Shown here in pieces: positions 1-6,335 of a DNA stretch of 12,884 nucleotides. A program made the position numbers and the translations under genes. The notes beneath the pieces are model-generated. The model searched no databases. It worked only from the letters and a program-made list of their open reading frames with translations, and was not told where the DNA came from. Positions within the stretch are counted from its first letter, which is position 1. Each line of letters opens with the position of its first letter. Source of the DNA: Microcaldota archaeon (GTDB taxonomy: Archaea; Micrarchaeota; Micrarchaeia; Micrarchaeales; CABMGC01); NCBI GenBank assembly GCA_021792235.1, contig JAJYVC010000036.1, positions 1 to 12,884 of the forward strand, written 5' to 3'.

Positions 1-343
1 CCTCAACTACGCGCCTGACCCCAAGTGCGCTGATCACACCCATCGAATATGGCGCATGGGGATGCACCACTGCAGTTACTTCTGGCAATGCTCTGTATAA
101 TCTAGTATGGACATGGTATTCCGACGACTGTTTTGGTCCGCGCACAAGCCTCTCGGAGCCTATGCCAACAAGCGAAAGCTTCGAAGTGCCGATCCTCGCC
201 TTGTCAAGACCGCTGGGCGTTATTACCATGTTGCCAGAGCCGATCCTGTGGCTCACATTCCCTGACAGGGTTGTGTTCATGCCATTCGAATAAAGTCTTC
301 CAGTTGCATCAAGCACGAGCCTGCCTGCCGCACCAATATTCAT
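1..343 (-). CDS. Class II aldolase/adducin-family protein (fuculose-phosphate aldolase type), 3' end outside window
   Basis: The first 114 residues are visible; the C-terminus lies beyond the left edge. Seen: an SGNVSHR segment (res. 27-33), a VITPSGLDK segment (res. 40-48), then E75 in an E-Y-H-V-H-x-R-L-Y-R helix and the H-P-H pair (H94, H96). In L-fuculose-1-phosphate aldolase relatives the equivalent Glu is catalytic and the two His bind zinc; a third His would be in the missing part. Known members cleave sugar-1-phosphates to DHAP plus an aldehyde, or dehydrate methylthioribulose-1-phosphate (MtnB). The divergent neighbour is an MtnA-type isomerase making exactly such ulose-1-phosphates, so a role in methylthioribose/5-deoxyribose salvage is inferred. 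The ATG at 343 is chosen because TTTAAA is centred about 26 nt before it, giving a leaderless mRNA. Substrate cannot be read from this fragment. Confidence 0.9.
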   Translation of the reverse strand, partial: MNIGAAGRLVLDATGRLYSNGMNTTLSGNVSHRIGSGNMVITPSGLDKARIGTSKLSLVGIGSERLVRGPKQSSEYHVHTRLYRALPEVTAVVHPHAPYSMGVISALGVRRVVE

Positions 344-364
344 AAATATATAATTGCAGTTCAG

Positions 365-372
365 TATTTAAA
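365..372. promoter_or_regulatory. TATA box between the divergent aldolase and mtnA genes
   Basis: TATTTAAA contains the self-complementary TTTAAA. On the minus strand it is centred about 26 nt before the aldolase ATG (leaderless geometry). On the plus strand it is about 35 nt before the mtnA ATG, leaving a leader of roughly 10 nt that carries GGTGA. A second AT-rich element at 344-353 (AAATATATAA) is an alternative TATA box for mtnA. No experimental start is known. Confidence 0.5.
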
Positions 373-404
373 GCAAGCAGCTTTATTCGACATAGGTGAA
401 ACAA

Positions 405-1496
405 ATGGAGGCAAAATACACTAAGATAGTGCCGATACGATGGGACGATGCGAAGGGAGAGGTAGTATGGCTTGACAACTCGCAGATACCCTGGAAGGAG
501 GTAATCGTTTCATCAAAGGATGTCAACAGGCTTGCTGCCGCAATCAAGTCTCTTGAGGTGAGGGGAGCGCCCGTGCTCGGCGAGGCCGGTGCTTACGGAG
601 TCGCTCTTGCCGCAAACAATTCCCCGAATTCCAGTGATGAGATACTGAAAAACGCCAAAGATGCAGGAGACCTGCTCTTCAAGACAAGGCCCACTGCGGT
701 GAATCTCGGTTGGGGCATAAGGAAGATAGTCGACGTGATACAAAAGGCGCATGACAGTGGCGCGAAGCCCACGGAGCTAAAGGAAGCGGCGATAAAGGCA
801 GCGCAGAAGATCCAGGATGAGAATATTGCCGCATCATTCAAGATGGGCGAGATAGGTAAATCACTAATAAACGATGGAGATGTGCTAATGACTGTATGCA
901 ATGCAGGTGCCCTCGCATGCGACGGGCTTGGCACCGCCACCGCTCCGCTTAGGGCTGCCTGGGCCGACGGCAAGAGGTTCAAGGTCCTGGTCACGTACAC
1001 TGCACCATTGTATCAGGGCGCAAGGCTTACTGCATGGGAGCTGCACAAGGACGGCATACCTATAAAGGTAATAACAGACAATGCGACAGGACACCTGATA
1101 AGGGAGGAGAAGGTCACGGCCGCATGGGCCGGGGCCGACCGCATACTCGCTGATGGTAATGTGTACAACAAGATAGGCACATATAATCTTGCCATACTCC
1201 TAAAGCATCATGGTGGAAATCTCTATGTAGCAGCACCAACTTCGACCATAGATCCTGTAACAAAGATAGAAGGAGTAAGGATAGAACAGAGGAATCAGGA
1301 GGAAGTGCGCACCATAATGGGAAAGGTGAACATAGTGCCAGATGGCGTTGAGACGATAAATCCGGCATTTGACCGTACCCCGCCAGAGCTGGTGTCAGCC
1401 ATAGTCACCGAGCTGGGCATCGCACGAGCTCCGTACAAAGAGTCGATAGCAAAGCTCTTATCCATGGAAGGTAGCATGGCGAAGCAAGATGTTTAG
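405..1496 (+). CDS. mtnA: MtnA-family aldose-1-phosphate isomerase (methylthioribose-1-phosphate isomerase-like)
   Basis: This 363-residue protein matches the MtnA/eIF2B-related isomerase family over full length. Seen: RGAP with R53, TRPTAVNLGWG with R95, CNAGALA with C165, QGARLTAWEL, GADRI with D245, then NKIGTYNLA and VAAPTSTID. In characterised MtnA enzymes the Cys and Asp are catalytic and the two Arg hold the phosphate; they convert 5-methylthioribose-1-phosphate (or 5-deoxyribose-1-phosphate) to the ulose-1-phosphate. Odd: the usual ETRP before QGARL reads YTAP here (res. 198-201), and the residue before C165 is Val instead of the usual His. The start is ATG 405, not the in-frame GTG at 396, because that GTG lies inside the GGTGA Shine-Dalgarno. 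The divergent aldolase is the expected next enzyme. Ribose-1,5-bisphosphate isomerase is less likely, since CNAGALA and TAWEL are MtnA-like. Confidence 0.9.
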   Translation: MEAKYTKIVPIRWDDAKGEVVWLDNSQIPWKEVIVSSKDVNRLAAAIKSLEVRGAPVLGEAGAYGVALAANNSPNSSDEILKNAKDAGDLLFKTRPTAVNLGWGIRKIVDVIQKAHDSGAKPTELKEAAIKAAQKIQDENIAASFKMGEIGKSLINDGDVLMTVCNAGALACDGLGTATAPLRAAWADGKRFKVLVTYTAPLYQGARLTAWELHKDGIPIKVITDNATGHLIREEKVTAAWAGADRILADGNVYNKIGTYNLAILLKHHGGNLYVAAPTSTIDPVTKIEGVRIEQRNQEEVRTIMGKVNIVPDGVETINPAFDRTPPELVSAIVTELGIARAPYKESIAKLLSMEGSMAKQDV

Positions 1497-1530
1497 CACA
1501 CTGCCGTGAAACAATCCACGCAAATGGTCA

Positions 1531-2211
1531 TCAGGACCTTATGAGCCTTGATATTTCCCTGGACTGTGCCTTAGAAAGGTCAACCTCCCCCTGCGCTATG
1601 ACTTCTGCATTGAGCTTACTGCCTCCTGATTTATTGTAGAAAATTACAGTAATGCTTGCATCCTTCACTCCAGGATTGAATGCTGCATTGAGCTCGTCGT
1701 ATCCAAGCGCCTGCGCTATAGCTGCATGCACCGTATCCTGATGCGTGGTTGCGACTACGAGGCCATCGCCAGATCTATCCAGCTCAAAAAGCTTCTCGGC
1801 GAACTTTACTACCCTCCCCTTTATGCTGTCGAAAGCCTCTATATCTGGGTATCCCTTCTCCGCTTGTCCGTTTCTGAACTCAACCCATGGCACGCCCCCT
1901 GGCACAGGGCCGTTGTTAAGCTTCCCTACTTGCCTCTCTATAAGAAGTGGCTCAAACTCTATGTCCAGGGATTTTCCTGTCGCCTTGAAGTACTCATACC
2001 TTATTATGTCTCCAGTGTAAAAAGCTCTTAGGAGCGGGCTTGATGCGACTCCCTGTATGTTGAATCCAGAAAGCTGCCTCCCTGCATGATGTGCCTGCTC
2101 AACTCCCTCACTAGTCAGCGAGCACGGTATAGTCCCAGGGCTTCCGTCCCTGAATATGGTCTCGGGCGTGGAGTCCCGCTTGCCATGCCTTACATAAGCC
2201 ACAACTGCCAT
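1531..2211 (-). CDS. Histidine phosphatase superfamily protein (phosphoglycerate mutase-like)
   Basis: A soluble protein of 226 residues with the branch-1 histidine phosphatase signature. Seen: RHG at residues 8-10 (H9 would carry the phosphate), SSPLLRA with R62, IERQVGKL around E92, and TTHQDTVHAA with H157. These give the Arg-His-Arg-His catalytic set of the fold. Family members are phosphatases or mutases acting on sugar phosphates, nucleotides or proteins, and the substrate cannot be deduced. There is no signal peptide or membrane segment, so it is probably cytoplasmic. It is convergent with mtnA (34-bp gap). Its own promoter, a TATA box at 2233-2244, is centred about 27 nt before the ATG, suggesting leaderless transcription. 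A link to the sugar-phosphate genes next door is possible but rests only on proximity. Confidence 0.85.
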   Translation of the reverse strand: MAVVAYVRHGKRDSTPETIFRDGSPGTIPCSLTSEGVEQAHHAGRQLSGFNIQGVASSPLLRAFYTGDIIRYEYFKATGKSLDIEFEPLLIERQVGKLNNGPVPGGVPWVEFRNGQAEKGYPDIEAFDSIKGRVVKFAEKLFELDRSGDGLVVATTHQDTVHAAIAQALGYDELNAAFNPGVKDASITVIFYNKSGGSKLNAEVIAQGEVDLSKAQSREISRLIRS

Positions 2212-2232
2212 GATGATAAATAAGTCCTTGGA

Positions 2233-2244
2233 GATATATAAAAC
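2233..2244 (-). promoter_or_regulatory. TATA box of the histidine phosphatase gene
   Basis: On the minus strand the sequence reads GTTTTATATATC, centred about 27 nt upstream of the ATG at 2211. No Shine-Dalgarno lies between, which fits a leaderless transcript. The rest of the 117-bp gap 2212-2328 shows nothing further. Confidence 0.55.
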
Positions 2245-2328
2245 ATGGTTTTTGAGGCAATTTCAATATGAAACGTTGTTATTGTGCAAAATCATGCCGT
2301 AGCACCTGACTCGCACCGCACCAAAGGT

Positions 2329-3570
2329 TCATACCTCCTTTATCCTGCCGTAAAGCTCCTCGAAGAACCTTTCGCACTCCTCAAGTTTCCCTGCCTTCAT
2401 CACGACGAACTCCCCATCACTTACTCCAAGCACGTCCCTCACATACTTTGACTCGCCAGTTATTCTGGAGTTGGAATCTGTGTATATTCCCGATGCGTCC
2501 GCCACATCCGAGAACTTATTGACATGGTCGATGTGCCTATTGTCAAGCTTCACCGCAAGTATCCTGCCACCGCCTCTTATTGCAGTGTTTATGCCCATCT
2601 CTCCCGTATTGGCGAATATTCCGGTTACATCGAATATAGCCATGTGCCTAACATTGCTATCCCTGTTGCTTGCTATGTACCTCCCGCCGACTTTGTCAAA
2701 GCTCTGTATGATCATGCCGACTCCAGCTAGCAGGGCTATTGCTATGTAATATGGCTGTATTGCTTCTCCAAGGAAGGTGTATGCGAGCAGGAAGGTTATG
2801 AAAGGGGAGAAGAAGTATATGTTGGCAACTACGGTCGCCTTTACTGGCCTGAGCGACGTGAAGTACATGAAGAAGCTGAATACGTTGAAGAATGCGCCTA
2901 CATATACCATTACTGCAAGCTGCGTCACGCCCATCGGCAGAAGCGGAAATCCGTTTGCAGCCATCAGCGCCGTGAAAAGCAGGAGCATCGTTATTGATGA
3001 TACTGTAATCACGACGCCTATGTCAAAGACATATTTTTTTATCAATATGACCGACAGCGCATAGCCAAGGGCCATAAGTATTAGGAATATCACTATTCCA
3101 AGGTTGCTATTCTGGAACACTCCTAGCAGGTTCCCTCCGCTTATGCCTATGTAAAGGCCTGCGAATGCAAGCAATAGCGCTGCGATCTGGTACTTGGAGA
3201 GCCTCTCCCTGAGCAGCGGCGGCAGGAGAAGCAGCATGAGCAACGGCGACGTCCTGAATATCGCTGTTGCAAGCGATGCAGTAACGAATTTCTCAGCGAA
3301 TGCTATACCAAACTGTATTGGGAAGTAGCTCACTATTCCAGTCACACATATTATTGCAAGCTTCCTAGGATCCTTTATCGTCCTGTAGAATTCGCCCACC
3401 CTCTTCCTGTATGCCAGAAAGGAGAGGGATGTGACAGCGGACACTGCATAAACCCCGAAGAAGAACTCGTATATGTTGGTGCTTACTGTTGCAGTAAGCA
3501 GCACTGGCAGAAGTGCGCCAGACACTAGCGTCACCACAAGCAATCCGTAAGACCTGCTCTTAATGTCCAT
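2329..3570 (-). CDS. EamA/DMT-superfamily transporter with a C-terminal soluble extension
   Basis: Residues 1-291 contain about ten hydrophobic helices in two similar halves, as in EamA (drug/metabolite transporter) permeases. Typical features are the ATAIFRTSPLLM stretch (res. 101-112) and the matching second-half ANIYFFSPFITFLLAYTFLGE (res. 249-269), which resemble the paired EamA repeat signatures. The family exports or imports small metabolites; the substrate is unknown. Unusually, residues 292-413 form a hydrophilic tail of about 120 residues that I do not recognise. It has alternating beta-like and helical stretches (AIFDVTGIF, ILAVKL, EFVVMKAG) and an acidic C-terminal helix. Typical members are about 280-310 residues, so this is an extra domain. 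The start ATG at 3570 has a TATA box centred 26 nt upstream. It is divergent from a Lrp-like regulator that probably controls it. Confidence 0.87.
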   Translation of the reverse strand: MDIKSRSYGLLVVTLVSGALLPVLLTATVSTNIYEFFFGVYAVSAVTSLSFLAYRKRVGEFYRTIKDPRKLAIICVTGIVSYFPIQFGIAFAEKFVTASLATAIFRTSPLLMLLLLPPLLRERLSKYQIAALLLAFAGLYIGISGGNLLGVFQNSNLGIVIFLILMALGYALSVILIKKYVFDIGVVITVSSITMLLLFTALMAANGFPLLPMGVTQLAVMVYVGAFFNVFSFFMYFTSLRPVKATVVANIYFFSPFITFLLAYTFLGEAIQPYYIAIALLAGVGMIIQSFDKVGGRYIASNRDSNVRHMAIFDVTGIFANTGEMGINTAIRGGGRILAVKLDNRHIDHVNKFSDVADASGIYTDSNSRITGESKYVRDVLGVSDGEFVVMKAGKLEECERFFEELYGRIKEV

Positions 3571-3591
3571 GATCTATCCTTTGCCGCAACC

Positions 3592-3600
3592 ATTTAAATA
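3592..3600 (-). promoter_or_regulatory. TATA box of the EamA transporter gene
   Basis: ATTTAAATA is centred about 26 nt before the ATG at 3570 on the minus strand. There is no Shine-Dalgarno in between, so a leaderless mRNA is expected. Confidence 0.6.
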
Positions 3601-3608
3601 TCCTACAA

Positions 3609-3622
3609 AAATTTGCAAATTT
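3609..3622. promoter_or_regulatory. Perfect 14-bp palindrome, candidate operator
   Basis: AAATTTGCAAATTT is fully self-complementary. It sits 8 bp upstream of the transporter TATA box and 28 bp upstream of the regulator TATA box. Lrp/AsnC-type regulators commonly bind short AT-rich palindromes in their own promoter regions, so this is a plausible site for the adjacent regulator (inference). Confidence 0.5.
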
Positions 3623-3633
3623 AGTACTGAGCG

Positions 3634-3650
3634 CTGTTATTTTGTTACAG
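3634..3650. promoter_or_regulatory. Imperfect 17-bp palindrome next to regulator TATA box
   Basis: CTGTTATTTTGTTACAG has CTGT/ACAG arms and further A/T pairing. It abuts the TATA box of the regulator gene at 3651, so a bound protein would cover the TFB recognition region and could give autorepression. It may be a second operator or a chance dyad. Confidence 0.3.
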
Positions 3651-3660
3651 TATTTAAAAA
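3651..3660 (+). promoter_or_regulatory. TATA box of the Lrp-like regulator gene
   Basis: TATTTAAAAA is centred about 26 nt before the ATG at 3682, matching the leaderless geometry of the other promoters in this window. Confidence 0.6.
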
Positions 3661-3681
3661 TCTTTCTGCAGATATATTGGC

Positions 3682-4737
3682 ATGGACGATATCGATTACA
3701 ACTTCGAGAGCAGGTATGACGAGAATTTCAGCCTGCTCACCAGGAAGCTGATACGCTACATATCTGAGGATTCAAGGACATCCATACTGGAACTGTCCAA
3801 GAGGCTGGGAGTGTCAAGGAGGACGGTGAGGGAGAGGCTTATCAGGGCAGAGAAGGAGCTTGGCATAAGCTACACAGTGGAATTCAACGAGAGCGCCATG
3901 GGCCTTGCAAACCCGCATCTCATACTGGCGAAGTTCACCAAGAAGCCGGACTGGAACGAGGTCACAAGGCTTCTTGCATCATCATACATACCGCAGTTCG
4001 CCGTCGGTGTGAAGGGAAAATTTGACCTGCTAATATACGCAAACGCAATGACAAGCGGCGAGTACGTGCACTGGGACAAGGGCATGCAGATAATGCTCTC
4101 GAAGTATGGTGTGCTGTGGCATCCTTCCGATGTCGCCCACAAGCAGCTAGGCTTCTTCCCCATAAGGGACGAGCTCATAGACACGCTCAAGCTGGACAAG
4201 CAGCACAAGGAGATGCTCAAGATACTCAATACCAATTCTAGGGCAACATTCAGTGAGATATCAAAGAGGACCGGAATGCACTTCAACACTGTTGCATACA
4301 ACTTCAACAAGCTTGTGGATTCTGGCATAATAAAGAGGTTCACTATATCGATAAAACCTCCAAAGGACCTAATAAGGATAGTATTCTTCAGCAAGTATGT
4401 CCTAGCAGAAAAGTTCGAGGATGATGCAGCAAGGATAAGGAAGGTGTACACTACGAGCGGGACAGAGTATCCCATCTTCAACAGGTACCAGGTCTGCGCC
4501 CAGCTCGTTGGCAGCTATGACTTCTTCAACATGAGCATATTCGACAATTACGACACCGCATACCAGCAGTCCATAGTCCAGTACAAGGACGTCATGAAGA
4601 AGCACAACGTTAAGGTAGATTATGGACAGGCCGACCTGCTGCTGATGGGCAAGTGGCCTCTGAGAAGCATAGACACAAAGAAGGAGTACAACATAATAAA
4701 ATGGACCGTGCCTTCTGACGTGCAGCATGGCGCATGA
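3682..4737 (+). CDS. Lrp/AsnC-like transcriptional regulator with two winged-HTH modules
   Basis: A protein of 351 residues that reads as a duplication of the Lrp/AsnC plan. The first HTH is at about residues 20-62 (TSILELSKRLGVSRRTVRER), followed by a probable alpha/beta effector region (about 65-155). The second HTH is at about 175-224 (RATFSEISKRTGMHFNTV, then a wing ending IIKRF), followed by a second effector-like region (about 225-325). Ordinary Lrp proteins are about 150 residues with one HTH and work as dimers or octamers, so this would carry two DNA-binding units per chain. Start: ATG 3682, leaderless promoter. The divergent transporter shares a 111-bp control region with palindromes, so regulation of that gene and of itself is inferred. 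The effector is unknown, and the assignment of the effector halves is weaker than that of the HTH motifs. Confidence 0.8.
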   Translation: MDDIDYNFESRYDENFSLLTRKLIRYISEDSRTSILELSKRLGVSRRTVRERLIRAEKELGISYTVEFNESAMGLANPHLILAKFTKKPDWNEVTRLLASSYIPQFAVGVKGKFDLLIYANAMTSGEYVHWDKGMQIMLSKYGVLWHPSDVAHKQLGFFPIRDELIDTLKLDKQHKEMLKILNTNSRATFSEISKRTGMHFNTVAYNFNKLVDSGIIKRFTISIKPPKDLIRIVFFSKYVLAEKFEDDAARIRKVYTTSGTEYPIFNRYQVCAQLVGSYDFFNMSIFDNYDTAYQQSIVQYKDVMKKHNVKVDYGQADLLLMGKWPLRSIDTKKEYNIIKWTVPSDVQHGA

Positions 4738-4750
4738 GGAGTGCCGCAGC

Positions 4751-4885
4751 ACATATTGACTGCAGCCAGTCGGATGGTGGCCGCTGTACGGCAACGCGCA
4801 GGACTATTCTGGTAACAATAACAACTGACAGGCCACCGCAGTCAGCTACACGAGCCAGTGGACTTCGGGATACACGCAGCCGTGA
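4751..4885 (+). pseudogene. Decayed fragment of a LamG-domain surface protein gene
   Basis: In one frame this reads LQPVGWWPLYGNAQDYSG, NNNN, stop, QATAVSYTSQWTSGYTQP, stop. The 67 bp at 4772-4838 match 12818-12884 with six mismatches (61/67). Upstream, the shared gccagtcg (4765-4772; 12793-12800) extends the match across an 18-nt, six-codon gap. One of the six differences turns GGA into TGA at 4826-4828, and another TGA lies upstream at 4757. There is no start codon or leader sequence. It is therefore a remnant of a LamG-domain gene like the one at the right edge, left between the regulator and the ribosomal operon. The part after 4838 has no counterpart inside the window but keeps a plausible LamG reading. 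Confidence 0.75.
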
Positions 4886-4933
4886 AGCAAACGCCCGCCC
4901 GCCTCGTAAATCACAGAAAGGGTTAAATACCTA

Positions 4934-4945
4934 CTTATTTATAAG
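4934..4945 (+). promoter_or_regulatory. Putative promoter (TATA box) of the ribosomal operon
   Basis: CTTATTTATAAG is centred about 30 nt before the rnp1 ATG at 4969 and would give an almost leaderless mRNA. GGTTAAATACC at 4921-4931 is a second possible box with a leader of about 18 nt. No Shine-Dalgarno precedes the ATG, which favours the nearer box. Confidence 0.5.
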
Positions 4946-4968
4946 ACTCTTTGCCTATGGATTAATTC

Positions 4969-5262
4969 ATGGATTATAACAACAGGAATATAGTCCTCAA
5001 TGAATTGATAGGGCTTAAGGCAAAAGTAATAAGGTCTCTCGACAGGAAGCAGCGAGGAATCTCGGGAACCGTAATAGACGAGACGAAGAACACTATCGTT
5101 CTGGACACAAGGTCCGGGACAAAGAGGATAGCAAAGGGCATATCAGTGTTCAGGTTCTATAGCGGAACCAGATCATTCACCGTTGACGGAGCCGAGATAA
5201 GCTTTAGGCCGCACGAACGGATTGAAAAAGCAATGAAGTTCTACAAGGCAAGAAAGGTGTAA
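4969..5262 (+). CDS. rnp1: RNase P protein component 1 (Rpp29/Pop4 family)
   Basis: A 97-residue protein matching archaeal Rpp29. Seen: NELIGLKAKVI (res. 11-21), then GISGTVIDETKNTIVLDT (res. 30-47), KRIAK, a VFRF strand, and the C-terminal VDGAEISFRPHERIEKA segment. This is the Sm-like beta-barrel of the family. It is a protein subunit of ribonuclease P, which removes the 5' leader of pre-tRNAs. Length is normal. In many archaea rnp1 sits between L29 and S17 in the S10/spc cluster; here it is the first gene, immediately followed by rps17 (2-nt gap), and the usual upstream genes are absent. An alternative ATG at 4957 runs into a stop at once, so 4969 is the start. Confidence 0.93.
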   Translation: MDYNNRNIVLNELIGLKAKVIRSLDRKQRGISGTVIDETKNTIVLDTRSGTKRIAKGISVFRFYSGTRSFTVDGAEISFRPHERIEKAMKFYKARKV

Positions 5263-5264
5263 AA

Positions 5265-5549
5265 TTGGAGTGTTCAGACACTAGATGCCCAACACATGGT
5301 GGCCAGAAGTTCAGGGGAATGCAGTTTGAAGGTTCAGTGGTAAGCGCCAAGGCCAAGAAGACTGTGATAGTAGAGGTAGACTACAACAGGTTCATATACA
5401 AATACGAGAGATCACTCAGAAAGAGGTCAAGGATACCTGCCCATAATCCAGAATGCATAGGCGCCAAGCTGAACGATCGTGTGAACATAGCCGAGACACG
5501 TAGGCTCAGCAAGACAAAGTCGTTCGTTGTAACGAAAGTACTGAAGTGA
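5265..5549 (+). CDS. rps17: Ribosomal protein S17 (uS17)
   Basis: A 94-residue small-subunit protein that binds 16S rRNA. Seen: an archaeal-type N-terminus CPTHGG, the FEGSVVSAKAKKTVIVEVDY barrel strand, KYERSLRKRSRIPAHNPEC and the conserved end RRLSKTKSFVVTKV. The start appears to be TTG at 5265: there is no in-frame ATG or GTG before the conserved CPTHGG segment, and GGTG lies 5 nt upstream, overlapping the end of rnp1. The next in-frame Met would remove the conserved N-terminus. Confidence 0.95.
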   Translation: MECSDTRCPTHGGQKFRGMQFEGSVVSAKAKKTVIVEVDYNRFIYKYERSLRKRSRIPAHNPECIGAKLNDRVNIAETRRLSKTKSFVVTKVLK

Positions 5550-5554
5550 TCTGA

Positions 5555-5956
5555 ATGAAAGGCGTATCCTCACATATAGTAAAGACTCTTGTACCCGGAG
5601 CAGTATTCACCTGCGCCGATAACAGCGGCGCGTACCAGTTCATGATGATACATGTTATAGGTAAGACTGATGGACGGCACGGCAAGATGAGCGCTGCCGG
5701 AGTGGGCGACCTGGTGACTGCAAGCGTGAAGAAAGGCACTGCTACCTACCTGAAGAAGCCAGTTCGTGTGGTCGTGATAAGGCAGAAGGCGCCGATACGA
5801 AGATCAAATGGCATGCGCCTTAAGTTCGAGGACAATGCTGGAATAATGCTCGGAGACGACAACCTGCCTATAGGCACCGAGGTCAAGGGTGCGATGGCCA
5901 GGGAGGTAGTCGAAAGGTTCGTGAAGGTCGCAGGAGTAGCGTCAAGGATAGTGTGA
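5555..5956 (+). CDS. rpl14: Ribosomal protein L14 (uL14)
   Basis: A 133-residue large-subunit protein located near the subunit interface. Seen: the ADNSGAYQFMMIHVIG strand, GVGDLVTASVKKGT, VRVVVIRQKAPIRRSNGMRLKFEDNAGIM, and the ending GAMAREVVERFVKVAGVASRIV. All are typical of archaeal L14. The start ATG has the spacing GTGAT-N4-ATG, where the GTGAT includes the stop codon of rps17, suggesting translational coupling. Confidence 0.96.
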   Translation: MKGVSSHIVKTLVPGAVFTCADNSGAYQFMMIHVIGKTDGRHGKMSAAGVGDLVTASVKKGTATYLKKPVRVVVIRQKAPIRRSNGMRLKFEDNAGIMLGDDNLPIGTEVKGAMAREVVERFVKVAGVASRIV

Positions 5957-5961
5957 TGCTT

Positions 5962-6330
5962 ATGATAGAAAGCTCAAAACCCAGGAAGCAGAGGAAGTTC
6001 AGGTACACTGCGCCAATGCATGCGAGACAGAACTTCGTCAATGCGCACATAGCAAAGGAGCTTTCATCAAAGCTGGGAATAAAGAGGAGGAGCATAGAGG
6101 TAAGGAAGGGCGATACTGTGAAGGTAATGGCAGGAGACAACAGGGGAAAATCCGGAAAGGTACTCAACGTCAACCTGCGCACAGGAAAGATAAGGATAGA
6201 TGGCATAATAAGAAAGAATTCCAAGAACAAGGAACTTCAGATCCCGATACACGCATCAAGCGTATACATTACTGACCTAGATCTTTCGGACAAGTTAAGG
6301 CAGGCAGAGGTTGAGGAGCAGAAGAAGTGA
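5962..6330 (+). CDS. rpl24: Ribosomal protein L24 (uL24)
   Basis: A 122-residue large-subunit assembly protein with a KOW motif (VRKGDTVKVMAGDNRGKSGKVLNVN). The N-terminal KPRKQRKFRYTAPMHARQ and C-terminal IHASSVYITDLDLSDK segments match archaeal L24. The start is ambiguous: GTG 5953, ATG 5956 (overlapping the L14 stop by 1 nt) and ATG 5962 are in frame. ATG 5962 is preferred because GTGAT-N4-ATG repeats exactly the spacing seen at L14 and S4e. The other choices change only 2-3 residues. Confidence 0.93.
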   Translation: MIESSKPRKQRKFRYTAPMHARQNFVNAHIAKELSSKLGIKRRSIEVRKGDTVKVMAGDNRGKSGKVLNVNLRTGKIRIDGIIRKNSKNKELQIPIHASSVYITDLDLSDKLRQAEVEEQKK

Positions 6331-6335
6331 TATTT

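Noticed and set aside
133..345. 70-codon plus-strand open frame at the left edge
   Set aside because: It lies antisense to the aldolase, whose motifs are unmistakable; its Cys/Ser-rich translation has no recognisable features.
3870..4481. 203-codon minus-strand frame with hydrophobic translation
   Set aside because: It is antisense within the regulator gene, which has clear HTH motifs and a proper promoter.
4734..4979. 81-codon frame spanning the regulator end to the rnp1 start
   Set aside because: It crosses the LamG relic out of the LamG frame and covers the operon promoter; it has no Shine-Dalgarno and an Arg/Thr-rich composition typical of a non-coding reading.
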